Shown here piece after piece: positions 1-7,778 of a stretch of 20,698 bases of DNA. The position numbers and the translations under genes are program-made. How positions within the stretch are numbered: the first letter of the stretch is position 1; the number at the start of each line of letters is the position of its first letter. The notes beneath the pieces were generated by a model that saw nothing but the letters and a program-made list of their open reading frames with translations, ran no database searches and was not told where the DNA came from. The DNA is from Psychrobacter sp. Its GTDB lineage: Bacteria; Pseudomonadota; Gammaproteobacteria; Pseudomonadales; Moraxellaceae. The DNA lies in NCBI RefSeq assembly GCF_030454045.1, contig NZ_JAKDJE010000052.1, positions 1-20,698 of the forward strand, read 5' to 3'.

Positions 1-442
1 CGCCTAAAAAATAGTCGCTGTCAGTGCCATGGTCGAATGTTCAACACGCCCTAATGGGAATGACTTTTGAATTGACAAACGTGACTAACTCAACACCTTC
101 CATAACTACATCCTTGTAGATAGCGCCCTTACATGGGCAGGTTTATGACAACTTCGTAATGCTCAATCAGCCAATCCTGCTGATATCTTGGGTAAAAGCC
201 ACCGACGTCGTCAGCGTTTTTGTACGGCAACGGTCGCACACTAGCGCAACGCATTGTCGCGGTAAAGCAATCTTTTTGGAGACATACCTATCAACATAAA
301 CCCAAAAAATGTTGAAACATTAAAAGTCAGTATATCGTTGTAAAAGTGTATGTATTTGATTTTTCCGACTACTCGTCAGTCAATTATGGATTTTTGTACT
401 TGAGAAGTTGAATATTGTACTGTGATGAGCACAGAAGAGACG
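1..442. other. Left-edge stretch without a clear gene
   Basis: No long reading frame is open here on either strand. The stretch holds a short minus-strand frame at 129-254 (listed separately), a GCCC-N6-GGGC hairpin at 125-138 overlapping the stop of that frame, and an imperfect CTGTG/CACAG hairpin at 420-434 just beyond the stop of the next minus-strand gene. Positions 35-53 have the look of an insertion-sequence end cut by the window edge, but no transposase residues can be read, so this is only an impression. Confidence 0.5.
129..254 (-). CDS. Possible 41-residue ORF or gene remnant
   Basis: The minus strand has an ATG at 254 and a TAA at 129-131, giving 41 codons. The frame stays open upstream of the ATG to an in-frame stop near 290. 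The translation is rich in aromatic and charged residues and ends in HYEVVINLPM, which looks more protein-like than the surrounding frames. There is no good Shine-Dalgarno before the ATG, and I do not recognise a family. It could be a small gene, the C-terminal remnant of a decayed gene, or chance. Confidence 0.2.
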   Translation of the reverse strand: MRCASVRPLPYKNADDVGGFYPRYQQDWLIEHYEVVINLPM

Positions 443-979
443 TTAGATAGCCCTGTGAGAGCGTTCAGAAGATAAAAATGCAGAAGAGGTATGAGTAGCA
501 GCCTGAAGAGACAGATGATCGATACTCATGACGGCCGTACCATAAGCAATGGCTTCTACCATACTGCCCAGTTGATTGATATTAGTGACTTCTAGACGTA
601 CACCATAAATATGAGTGTAGCCTTTGGCTTTTGCTTGCGTACGCATACGGACGATTGCCTCACGGCGCGCGCGATCAAGCAGGGTCTCATAGGTTGTTAG
701 GTTTTTGCCAAAAATGCTCAGTATGCGAGCAATGATCATCTTAAAGTAATCTTGAGCTATGACCACGCTGCCCAGTACCAGATCGCCCTCATTACCAGCT
801 GCGAGCGTGGGACGATAAAAGCGCTCGCTTGAGACAGTGATATCCCCTAATGCCTGCTCTTCTATGCTGAGTTGAACCAAATGCTGACGCTCGTGACGCG
901 ACCCAAAAAACCAACCAGCAACGAACAGTAAGATAAATGGCCCGTAATTGATAAGCACTTGCGTAAGTGAGTCATTCAT
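443..979 (-). CDS. Membrane-anchored YbjQ-family protein
   Basis: A 178-residue protein with one hydrophobic segment at about residues 10-26, followed by a YbjQ (DUF74, 'heavy-metal-binding') type domain. The domain is recognised by the order GDLVLGSVVIAQDYFK, then NLTTYETLLDRARREAI near residues 93-109, then a conserved MVEAIAYGTAV strand near 141-151. The family forms pentamers; its biochemical role is not established, so metal binding is a family label rather than something visible here. The ATG at 979 is preceded by GATGAGA on the minus strand, a modest ribosome binding site. It lies 78 bases after a second YbjQ gene on the same strand, so the two may be cotranscribed. Compared with the classical ~105-residue soluble form, this copy adds an N-terminal anchor and a roughly 25-residue Ser/His-rich tail. 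Confidence 0.8.
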   Translation of the reverse strand: MNDSLTQVLINYGPFILLFVAGWFFGSRHERQHLVQLSIEEQALGDITVSSERFYRPTLAAGNEGDLVLGSVVIAQDYFKMIIARILSIFGKNLTTYETLLDRARREAIVRMRTQAKAKGYTHIYGVRLEVTNINQLGSMVEAIAYGTAVMSIDHLSLQAATHTSSAFLSSERSHRAI

Positions 980-1057
980 GGTGCGTTTCTCATCATAAAA
1001 AGCATTACGGTTTTTAGCATTGTGATTTTCAGTGCTACAGTTTTTAAAGCACTAAGA

Positions 1058-1492
1058 TCAACCAAAAGGGTTAAAACGCGGTAAATCCTCTGGCGCAGTT
1101 TGGGCTTGAGGGTTTGGGTTCTGACTCGAGGAGTAGTGGCTATCGCTTGGTGGGTGCTGAAGTTGCTGCTGCGGCACAGCTTTGACCGCGGTCCCATAAA
1201 CAAACAGCTCAGAAGCCCCTTGTGCAATACTAGAAGTAGAAAAACGCAGACCCACTATTGCATCAGCGCCCAATGCCTCAGCCTTGACCACCATACGATC
1301 GATCGCTTCTTGGCGCGACTCTTCTAGTAGCTCAGTGTAGGCGGTCAGCTCACCACCAACGATGTTTTTTAGCCCAGCAAACAAGTCTTTGCCCACATGC
1401 TTTGAGCGCACTGTACTGCCGTACACCACATCTAAGCGTTCGATAATTTGATAATTGGGTAGGTGTTCAAGATTGGAGAGTTGCACAGCCAT
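1058..1492 (-). CDS. YbjQ-family protein, cytosolic
   Basis: A 144-residue protein matching the YbjQ/DUF74 family over residues 10-108: YGSTVRSKHVGKDLFAGLKN, then GGELTAYTELLEESRQEAI, then GADAIVGLRF and the closing ELFVYGTAVKAV strand. No membrane segment is visible. Residues 110-144 are a Gln/Pro/Ser-rich tail absent from the minimal family member. The start at 1492 follows AAGGTC on the minus strand, 8 bases before ATG. It is upstream of the membrane-anchored YbjQ gene in the same direction, with no hairpin terminator between, so a two-gene unit is likely. The molecular function of the family is not known. Confidence 0.85.
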   Translation of the reverse strand: MAVQLSNLEHLPNYQIIERLDVVYGSTVRSKHVGKDLFAGLKNIVGGELTAYTELLEESRQEAIDRMVVKAEALGADAIVGLRFSTSSIAQGASELFVYGTAVKAVPQQQLQHPPSDSHYSSSQNPNPQAQTAPEDLPRFNPFG

Positions 1493-1562
1493 AGTAAGAC
1501 CTTATCGGTAACTTATTAAAGTATCTAAAAGAATGACCAGAGCGACTTAACGCAGCACCAAT

Positions 1563-1594
1563 AAAAGACAGTACGGCTAGTCGCACTGTCTTTT
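1563..1594 (-). terminator. Intrinsic terminator after the UPF0149 gene
   Basis: A perfect 10-bp inverted repeat (AAAAGACAGT at 1563-1572, ACTGTCTTTT at 1585-1594) with a 12-base loop. On the minus strand the right side of the stem runs into a T-rich stretch, directly after the stop of the UPF0149 gene. It separates that gene from the YbjQ pair. Confidence 0.8.
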
Positions 1595-1601
1595 AGAATG
1601 A

Positions 1602-2159
1602 CTAGTCATTGGTATGAAACAATAAAAACAGCTCAGTCAAATTGCCTTCGATGCTATTGGCCATTTGCACCATCTTGTCTTCGTCGCGACGCATTGCTTC
1701 TAGCTCTGGATCTTCATCATCGATGCCACTTAATACAATCATTGGTAAGGTCAACACAGCCACGTCTTCTGCTGTCTCTTCGTCTTCAAACCAATCACTG
1801 GCTTCATCGCCATACATAGCATCAACAAAACCAATCGACCAAGCCACGATATCTGATTCATCTGAGAAATCAACCGCCACTTCTTCGTCACCAGCATCTT
1901 CACCAAATGGCAACTCAATCGGTGTCTCGTTTTTTAGCTCAGCCATGATCGAGTCGCGCCAGCGCTGAATACCATCAATGACGTTTTCTGGAATCTCACT
2001 CACATGACCCTCAAAAAGCGCGTCCATCCAGTTCGGTAATGGGCGACCAATGACCGTCGCTGTCAAAAACCCATGCGCAGCGACACTATCGAGCACGAAC
2101 TGGCTCTCTTGGTTGTCCAAATAATCGAGCAGTTCATCAAAACTTAATTGGTTATTCAT
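1602..2159 (-). CDS. UPF0149 / YecA-YgfB family protein
   Basis: A 185-residue acidic protein with the UPF0149 pattern: an N-terminal helix pair beginning SFDELLDYLD, then SVAAHGFLTATVIGR near residues 26-40 (the 'HG(F/Y)L(T/A)A' signature), and a central segment WSIGFVDAMYG with the family's conserved W..GF. Gammaproteobacterial members are helical proteins of about 180-220 residues. This copy lacks the C-terminal Cys-rich SEC-C zinc motif found in YecA proper, so it is nearer the YgfB-type short form. A possible RBS, AAGGA, lies 10 bases before the ATG at 2159. It has its own terminator at 1563-1594. Exact function is unknown. Confidence 0.85.
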   Translation of the reverse strand: MNNQLSFDELLDYLDNQESQFVLDSVAAHGFLTATVIGRPLPNWMDALFEGHVSEIPENVIDGIQRWRDSIMAELKNETPIELPFGEDAGDEEVAVDFSDESDIVAWSIGFVDAMYGDEASDWFEDEETAEDVAVLTLPMIVLSGIDDEDPELEAMRRDEDKMVQMANSIEGNLTELFLLFHTND

Positions 2160-2234
2160 GGCTTAACAGTCCTTGAGAGATAGCCAACGTCAATCACAGT
2201 GATCGATCGGTTAAAGGCAAAAGGGTTTTAAAAC

Positions 2235-2270
2235 AAAGGCTGCTTGAATAGTGAAAAACAAGCAGCCTTT
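2235..2270 (-). terminator. Intrinsic terminator after the small acidic protein gene
   Basis: A perfect 12-bp stem (AAAGGCTGCTTG at 2235-2246, CAAGCAGCCTTT at 2259-2270) with a 12-base loop. On the minus strand it is followed by a T-rich run. It lies 137 bases after the stop of the acidic protein gene and before the UPF0149 start, so those two genes are probably separate units. Confidence 0.8.
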
Positions 2271-2407
2271 ACAACGTAAATATCATTCAATAGAGCGGGT
2301 TACACACGTTTATAAAAAGTAATAAACATCTGGCAACCTATATGACTGATTAGATGATGGTCAATCATTAGAGGACTTTAGTCAGCTTAGACAATGATGC
2401 CAATGAA

Positions 2408-2635
2408 TTAAAAATCGTCGTCATCCCAATCATCACCATCTTCATCAAAATTGTCTATATCATCTTTTAATTCTTTAGCCAAACGCTTCTCTTCTAGCAA
2501 ATTATCGATCAGTCGACGCTTCTCAAGACTACTTAAACGCGTACGTACACTTGTCTCAGCTTCTTCAACCATCTTTGCGTCATCATCGTCGACAAAATCA
2601 TCATCAAAATCGTCGTCAATATCAGCGTCACTCAT
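2408..2635 (-). CDS. Very acidic 75-residue protein, PA3496-like
   Basis: A small protein with Asp/Glu-rich ends (ISDADIDDDFDDDF-like start and WDDDDF end) around a charged helical centre, SSLEKRRLIDNLLEEKRL, near residues 35-52. The centre resembles the RR.L...LEE.RL segment of the PA3496-family small proteins annotated in pseudomonads as putative envelope integrity proteins. That match is from memory of the family and should be treated as tentative. No signal peptide or membrane segment is visible. The start at 2635 has an excellent RBS (TAGGAG, 6 bases upstream), which supports it as a real gene. It lies downstream of the 487-residue membrane protein gene in the same direction, 185 bases away, and ends at its own terminator at 2235-2270. 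Confidence 0.75.
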   Translation of the reverse strand: MSDADIDDDFDDDFVDDDDAKMVEEAETSVRTRLSSLEKRRLIDNLLEEKRLAKELKDDIDNFDEDGDDWDDDDF

Positions 2636-2820
2636 GACAAACTCCTATCATTTTTAGGCAAGGGTATTAAAAACACATCAATATATATATGCCTTATAAA
2701 GTCTCTATTGAATGTTGTCAATCCTTTTTCTTAATATGTCACATTTCAGCCTGAGTGCCAAGACTATGATACCAGTTATATAGTGGACAATTGTAGTATA
2801 AATGACCCATGTTAATACTG

Positions 2821-4284
2821 CTATGTCGCTGACTCATCTTCGTCTTCAATCATGAGCACGGCATTACGAACATCTGCCAAACGCTGAATCATCGAGTCGT
2901 TCCCGCCATCGAATATCGCACACTCGCGCTCATAGACAGTGGTTGGACGCATGATGCTATGGACCTGTACATGATTGCTGATTTGTTTGAGGCCGGCGGT
3001 CGGTAGTAGGATAAGCAGTTGCTCTTTTTTACCGATGCTTTCTAGTAGATGCGTCATGGGCTCTGATTGCGCCTCATCACTCACCCCAGCTTTGGCTGGT
3101 AGTGCAAAACGCGACAGCTCGATATGTTTGTCATGAATGATTTTGTTGAGCATCAAGTACAGCTTGGCAAGCATGACCCCAGCCAGTGCTACTTTGGCAT
3201 GGCTGTTGTCCGCTTTTAGCACCACGCTTGCACCATCATCCTCAAAACGTGCTTCATTGGTCGCACTCACGCCCAGTAGCAATGGCTGCTTGAGTAGTTC
3301 GGTCACCGCTTGATTGAGCAGCTGCGTGCATAGCGCTAGATACGGCAAGCGCTGCGCTGGTGCAAGGCGCTCAAGCATATTGAACTCATCATGAAAGACG
3401 ATCTGTACTCTCACGCTATCGACTGCACGCGTGGCAGACAACTTGGAGGTATGATGACCAGACTGCAAGTCACTGCGCGTCACACTGACACTATCCTCTT
3501 CAACGTTGTCAGCAGGCGTGGCAACGTGACTGCCTGTCTCGTCGCTGCTGCTTTGGTTTTGCTGTGTTCTTAGGTACTCATTGACTTCGTTATGTACATT
3601 GAACGGACGCGCCTGTGATGCATTGCCAGCTGTCTCGCTCTTGGCAGCCAAACCAGCCATCTGACTATCGCTTGGACTACCATCAGCTGGACTGCCAGTC
3701 GTGCGACGCTCAAGATCACGGCTGTAGCCGCGCTGATCGCCCTGATTATACTGCTCGCGATACAAGTCCTGAATATTACGGCTCAGCGCACTGATTTGCT
3801 CTTTGGTCGGACGAGCAAGATAACCATAGATTAACCACAGTAATAAATGCAGCAGCATCGTACCGATCACAAATGGCCACTGCATCGCAATGATTTCGCC
3901 TTTACTGACATCTTTTAATGTCAATGCAACGCTGCCAATCACCGCATCACCATTGGTGGCAATTTGACGAATCGTATCACCTTGCTGCATTGGCGCGTTG
4001 CCCACAGGCACCAAAATATCATCTTTATTGTCTTTAATCAGTATTCTTGTTACGTCCTGCTCGCTGGTATAGCGGTTAGCAATCACACTGAGACTGACAC
4101 GGTCTTTGTTTTCTAAAGACAGCCTTGCTTCATCGATCAGCTGGGCGACCATTTGCTCGCCTTTTAACGCACGACTTTTACTCAGCTGCTGATCGGTACT
4201 GATGACCAATAACAATGTTTGTAAACAAAAACTAACCAGAAGAATAATGGCAAACAACCCTTGCCGCGGCGCTAAATACGTCAT
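2821..4284 (-). CDS. AhpA/YtjB-like two-helix membrane protein divergent from serB
   Basis: A 487-residue inner-membrane protein. Residues 10-28 and about 133-156 are hydrophobic helices enclosing a roughly 100-residue extracytoplasmic region; the remainder should be cytoplasmic. Residues 180-280 are a low-complexity Ser/Gln/Asp-rich linker. Residues 285-475 form a second folded region beginning VRVQIVFHDEFNMLERL. The topology and the location, back to back with serB, match the AhpA/YtjB (Smp) family, which is divergent from serB in Escherichia coli and many gammaproteobacteria. The E. coli protein is much shorter, so the C-terminal domain here is an extension or a different architecture. The sensor-like layout is inference; no kinase, GGDEF or HAMP motif is visible. 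There is no strong RBS before the ATG at 4284, so the start is less certain than the frame. Confidence 0.65.
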   Translation of the reverse strand: MTYLAPRQGLFAIILLVSFCLQTLLLVISTDQQLSKSRALKGEQMVAQLIDEARLSLENKDRVSLSVIANRYTSEQDVTRILIKDNKDDILVPVGNAPMQQGDTIRQIATNGDAVIGSVALTLKDVSKGEIIAMQWPFVIGTMLLHLLLWLIYGYLARPTKEQISALSRNIQDLYREQYNQGDQRGYSRDLERRTTGSPADGSPSDSQMAGLAAKSETAGNASQARPFNVHNEVNEYLRTQQNQSSSDETGSHVATPADNVEEDSVSVTRSDLQSGHHTSKLSATRAVDSVRVQIVFHDEFNMLERLAPAQRLPYLALCTQLLNQAVTELLKQPLLLGVSATNEARFEDDGASVVLKADNSHAKVALAGVMLAKLYLMLNKIIHDKHIELSRFALPAKAGVSDEAQSEPMTHLLESIGKKEQLLILLPTAGLKQISNHVQVHSIMRPTTVYERECAIFDGGNDSMIQRLADVRNAVLMIEDEDESAT

Positions 4285-4662
4285 GATATGTTAAACTTTT
4301 TTGGAGAAAAGAAATTAAAAAACGAGACGGTCGCTCATTTTTTGGCTAATTTTAAAAATTGTCGTGCGCGCCTATCAATCGCGGTTCACTGAAAATATGA
4401 CTCAGATAAATGCTGCTATTTTTGCCACAGCATTATTATCAAAGTGGTCCGTTTATCTCATCTACTATATCACCATAATAAGTCTTATAGCGTTAGTCGA
4501 TTTATAAATTTATCATAATAACTTTGTTGCATTTCAGCAGATTTTAGGCGCTGATAAGCATTTTTGAACACCCATGATACTTTGCGCGTCATCTATAGGC
4601 GCTACTCAGTAAAACTGTTATTATTCCCAATCTTATATGAGCATACAAGGGACAATTGAGCC
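4285..4662. other. Divergent spacer upstream of the AhpA-like gene and serB
   Basis: An AT-rich 378-base spacer that must carry promoters in both directions. It contains the short self-complementary sequence AATTTTAAAAATT near 4351 and two copies of AGGCGCT (near 4548 and 4598). I could not assign a convincing -35/-10 pair to either gene, and I see no small ORF with a ribosome binding site. Confidence 0.5.
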
Positions 4663-5853
4663 ATGCCAAAAAATACATCTTATTCGTTACCAAAAGACAG
4701 CAAAGCATGGCAACAAGCCGTTGACTCTATTGCAGCATTATTACCTGATGATACCAACCTGCGAGATTTTGATGCGCTACAGTCGCTGCCTGTCTTTGCA
4801 CTCATCGTCGTGCTACCAACCCAAGTATCCGCCATGGATATTCACCAATACGTTCAGTCTTGGGTCGATGAGCAGCCAAGTTGGCATTTGGTGACAGTCG
4901 CTGAAGATACAGATGCAAGCTTTGTCGATATTACGGTTTCTGATACAGAGCCGACAGCAGCAGATGCACAGCGTCTTCCTTTTACCAATGTTCAAGTGTA
5001 CCGCTATCTGTTGGTACCTGTGACGGACACGCTGATGCACCCTGGCAAGAAGACCGCCGCCGCTCACATCATTGATGATCAGTTGACCACTCGTCTGCGC
5101 CATGACTTGTCTGAAGCATATAACCGCACACGCAGCGCCGATAGTACAGCCAACTTGGATATCGTCGACTGTCATATCCTATCTGTTGGTCATATGCTGC
5201 GTACTCACAAGCTTGCCTGCTTTGACATGGATTCAACGTTGATTGAACAAGAAGTCATCGTAGAGCTGGCAAAAACCGCGGGCATCGGTGAGCAAGTTGA
5301 AGCCATTACCGAAGCGGCGATGCGTGGTGAGATTGACTTTGACGAGTCATTCGCTCAGCGCGTGGCCTTATTACAAGGCACTTCTACCGATGTGCTCGAT
5401 GATATTTGCAGCCGCTTGACGTTATCGATCGGTGCGCGCACCACGATCAGTGCTTTAAAAGCCTTGGGCTACCATACGGTACTGGTGTCTGGTGGCTTTA
5501 CTTACTTTGCCCGCTATATCGCTGAGCAGTTAGGGATTGATGAGGTCCATGCCAATGTCTTAGACATCGACGAGGGAGAAGTTACCGGTCAGGTGCAGCT
5601 TCCTATTGTCAATGGTGCCAAAAAAGCCGCGATTGTCGAGCATACGGCTGAGCGCTTGGGCATCGAGATGTCGCAAGTGGTTTGTATCGGTGATGGGGCC
5701 AACGACTTATCTATGATGGCACTTGCCGATCTAGGTGTTGCCTATCATGCCAAACCCATCGTTCAGGCTCGGGCAGATGCAGCGGTCAATATGACGGGGC
5801 TTGAGGGGACATTATATGCGCTTGGTTATCCAGCATTTGCCTCTACTAAATAA
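4663..5853 (+). CDS. serB: Phosphoserine phosphatase SerB
   Basis: A 396-residue phosphoserine phosphatase (EC 3.1.3.3), last step of L-serine synthesis, cytosolic. The HAD core occupies about residues 180-390. Motif I is FDMDST (D188 nucleophile, D190 acid/base), motif II is S276 in VLVSGGF, the motif III lysine is in NGAKKAA (about K320), and motif IV is GDGANDL at 343-349, with metal-binding aspartates. The cap contains EAAMRGEIDFDESFAQRV. Residues 1-170 form the ACT-like N-terminal region usual in the longer proteobacterial SerB; E. coli SerB is about 322 residues, so this N-terminus is longer. The ATG at 4663 follows AAGGGACA about 10 bases upstream. The gene is monocistronic: an AhpA-like gene diverges upstream and a hairpin at 5882-5910 follows. 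Confidence 0.97.
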   Translation: MPKNTSYSLPKDSKAWQQAVDSIAALLPDDTNLRDFDALQSLPVFALIVVLPTQVSAMDIHQYVQSWVDEQPSWHLVTVAEDTDASFVDITVSDTEPTAADAQRLPFTNVQVYRYLLVPVTDTLMHPGKKTAAAHIIDDQLTTRLRHDLSEAYNRTRSADSTANLDIVDCHILSVGHMLRTHKLACFDMDSTLIEQEVIVELAKTAGIGEQVEAITEAAMRGEIDFDESFAQRVALLQGTSTDVLDDICSRLTLSIGARTTISALKALGYHTVLVSGGFTYFARYIAEQLGIDEVHANVLDIDEGEVTGQVQLPIVNGAKKAAIVEHTAERLGIEMSQVVCIGDGANDLSMMALADLGVAYHAKPIVQARADAAVNMTGLEGTLYALGYPAFASTK

Positions 5854-5881
5854 GCGCATCATCCCTTAGATTTCCGATAAA

Positions 5882-5916
5882 CGGGATTGATGTCTGTATC
5901 ATTAATCCCGCTTTTA
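5882..5916 (+). terminator. Intrinsic terminator after serB
   Basis: A 7-bp stem, CGGGATT at 5882-5888 with AATCCCG at 5904-5910, then CTTTTA. It lies 29 bases after the serB stop. The loop is 15 bases and the T-run is short, so it is a moderate candidate. Confidence 0.65.
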
Positions 5917-5945
5917 TGCGTCAAATTTCTCTGTATCATCCTGAC

Positions 5946-5976
5946 TTGTCTCGATACTTATATCGCTTTTTATAAG
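5946..5976 (+). promoter_or_regulatory. Candidate promoter for the DUF368 gene
   Basis: TTGTCT at 5946-5951 and TATAAG at 5971-5976 (or TTATAA one base earlier) are 18-19 bases apart, a slightly long but acceptable sigma70 arrangement. The short inverted repeat CTTATA/TATAAG at 5957-5962 and 5971-5976 overlaps the -10 element. If used, transcription would start near 5983 and the heptamer repeats would lie in the leader. Confidence 0.3.
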
Positions 5977-6008
5977 CCAATCTTAAATTCCTATTTTTAG
6001 TTATCCTC

Positions 6009-6043
6009 AAATAACAGATAACAAATAACAGATAACAAATAAC
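6009..6043 (+). repeat. Five heptamer tandem repeats just before an RBS
   Basis: Five consecutive 7-base units alternate AAATAAC, AGATAAC, AAATAAC, AGATAAC, AAATAAC; equivalently, a 14-base unit repeated two and a half times with no mismatch. The array ends directly against AAAGGA (6044-6049), the ribosome binding site of the DUF368 gene. It contains no G-rich or structured element and would be an unstructured A-rich leader. Confidence 0.9.
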
Positions 6044-6055
6044 AAAGGACTGTCC

Positions 6056-7051
6056 ATGACGGCACCCCAATCTCCACGGCCACAGCAGCCGTCAGTAGCA
6101 GAGCCACTAGACCCAAACACTCCTCCCGTACGCACTGATAGCCCAAAGCAGCTGCTTGGTGTGTATATCAAAGGGATGGCAATGGGTGCTGCTGATATCG
6201 TACCTGGTGTCTCTGGTGGCACCATTGCATTGATTGCAGGGATTTATGAGCGCCTGATTAATGCACTCGGTAGTATCGGCCCTCACCTTTGGCAGATATT
6301 CCGACAAGAAGGCGGACTCAAAGGACTGATTGCGGTTTGGCGACAGGTTGATGCGACATTTTTATTATGTTTGATACTTGGTATCGCCACAAGTTTTGCT
6401 ACGCTAGCTGGTATCATCAAGCATTTACTGGACAACCAACCTCTCCTCATTTGGTCGTTCTTTTTTGGACTGGTCATCGCAACGGTGTTTATCTTGTTAA
6501 GTGAGATCAAGCGCTGGAGTATAGGCCGAGCGACCTTATTCGCGGCTGGACTGATCGCAGCTGTCGTCATTAGCAATCTGCCACTGCTTGCCACCACTGC
6601 CAGCTTGCCATATTTGTTTTTTGCAGGGGCCATTGCGATTTGTGCCATGATATTGCCTGGGGTGTCAGGGTCTTTTATCTTGTTGCTGCTAGGGGCTTAT
6701 GACACGGTATTAGAAGCCGTACACACCCTAAATTTTACAGTGCTCTTGACTGTGATGGCTGGTATGGCAACTGGGCTGCTACTGTTTACCCGCGCTCTAA
6801 AATGGTTGCTTGCTCGCTACTATCAAGCAACATTGGCCCTATTAACTGGCTTTATCGCAGGCTCATTGGTCAAGGTATGGCCATGGAAAGTAGATGCTTT
6901 AGGCACGCTTGATAGCGTGGCTGTGGAGAATGTCATGCCGTGGCACTACCCTACTGGCCCCCATTGGCTCATGACTTTAGGGTTGATGCTATTGGGTGCC
7001 ATTCTAGTCTCTATGATCTCGTGGTGGGGTCGCCGTACCAATGCAGAATAA
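6056..7051 (+). CDS. popT: DUF368 polyprenyl-phosphate translocase (PopT type)
   Basis: A 331-residue polytopic inner-membrane protein. It has the duplicated DUF368 signature: AADIVPGVSGGT (PGVSGG at residues 50-55) and ILPGVSGSF (PGVSGS at 201-206), each at a membrane re-entrant region, among about eight hydrophobic segments. DUF368 proteins were recently shown to act as undecaprenyl-phosphate translocases, returning the carrier lipid to the cytoplasmic face for reuse in peptidoglycan and other surface polymers; the symbol popT follows that work. Residues 1-30 are a Pro/Ser-rich cytoplasmic tail. The ATG at 6056 follows AAAGGA with 6-base spacing, placed immediately after the heptamer repeats. 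A terminator at 7126-7152 follows, so the gene is probably transcribed alone. Family assignment is firm; the transport role is by homology. Confidence 0.9.
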   Translation: MTAPQSPRPQQPSVAEPLDPNTPPVRTDSPKQLLGVYIKGMAMGAADIVPGVSGGTIALIAGIYERLINALGSIGPHLWQIFRQEGGLKGLIAVWRQVDATFLLCLILGIATSFATLAGIIKHLLDNQPLLIWSFFFGLVIATVFILLSEIKRWSIGRATLFAAGLIAAVVISNLPLLATTASLPYLFFAGAIAICAMILPGVSGSFILLLLGAYDTVLEAVHTLNFTVLLTVMAGMATGLLLFTRALKWLLARYYQATLALLTGFIAGSLVKVWPWKVDALGTLDSVAVENVMPWHYPTGPHWLMTLGLMLLGAILVSMISWWGRRTNAE

Positions 7052-7125
7052 CCGTTCACAGGTTTATATAAACACCTGATTAAAAATACTTTTTTATCTT
7101 ATCACCTCCGTCTTCCTCCCTAAGT

Positions 7126-7160
7126 ATAAGCGCCCTTTATTGCGGCGCTTATTTTATTAT
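7126..7160 (+). terminator. Intrinsic terminator after popT
   Basis: A perfect 9-bp stem (ATAAGCGCC at 7126-7134, GGCGCTTAT at 7144-7152) with a 9-base loop and a T-rich tail TTTATTAT. It ends the DUF368 transcript 75 bases after the stop. Confidence 0.85.
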
Positions 7161-7300
7161 CTGGCAATCAAAAACCATCAAAACACACTAAAAAATCAAA
7201 CGTCAACGGTTGTCGCAAAGTCGCCTAACCCCTCTTTAGCTTTGGGCAGCAACCTCTCATAATAGCTTTATTGGAATTCACCTTATGAATAGCGAGATGA

Positions 7301-7702
7301 ATGATGGCAATGACGATTTTTTCTTTTATTGGTGCAGAGACATGGAGCAGTGCAGCATGGCTTGGTTATGGCTCACTCATAGGTATGGTCGTGGCACTTG
7401 CTTTTTCATCGCAGCGTTGGCTGTTGCTATATCTGTTTGGTGGTATGGCCTACTGGCTTGTCGTTGAGATGATCCAGAATATTTTGGCAGGTCGTTCGAT
7501 GCTGTCTGCGCTTTCGGAATGGCACCGTTATGTCATCGCGATGGGTATCAGCTGGTTACCATTGGTAGGCTGGGTGCTATATCGGGCATTACGCTATGAG
7601 GATGTCAGTCATTCGGTCAGTCAGCAGCGTGAGCTACAAGCCGCTCGCTATGTCGAACATACCCCGGTTTATGATGACGATTACAAGCCGCGCTTTCATT
7701 AA
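7301..7702 (+). CDS. Small membrane protein of unknown function
   Basis: A 133-residue protein with three hydrophobic segments, roughly residues 17-35, 40-60 and 77-95, then a charged tail with DDDYKPRFH at the end. I do not recognise a family. Three ATGs fall in frame at 7301, 7304 and 7310; GCGAG at 7292-7296 gives the best spacing for the first two. A competing frame starting at 7285 is 60 residues long and ends inside this gene, and its content looks like an out-of-frame shadow. The gene sits alone between popT and the SCP2 gene, with no obvious terminator after it. Tail segment SQQRELQAARYVEHTPVY is predicted cytoplasmic or periplasmic depending on topology, which cannot be decided here. 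Confidence 0.7.
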   Translation: MMAMTIFSFIGAETWSSAAWLGYGSLIGMVVALAFSSQRWLLLYLFGGMAYWLVVEMIQNILAGRSMLSALSEWHRYVIAMGISWLPLVGWVLYRALRYEDVSHSVSQQRELQAARYVEHTPVYDDDYKPRFH

Positions 7703-7778
7703 TGATCATTTATGAATTTTTGTACCCCACCAACACCAGTGACATCGAATGTTACAAGATACTTAACGCTCTCTACTT

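Noticed and set aside
976..1227. Minus-strand 83-codon frame overlapping the YbjQ genes
   Set aside because: Overlaps the tail of the soluble YbjQ gene in another frame and has a biased, non-protein-like composition.
7285..7467. Alternative 60-codon frame at the start of the small membrane protein
   Set aside because: The overlapping frame from 7301 is twice as long, with clear membrane segments and a charged tail.
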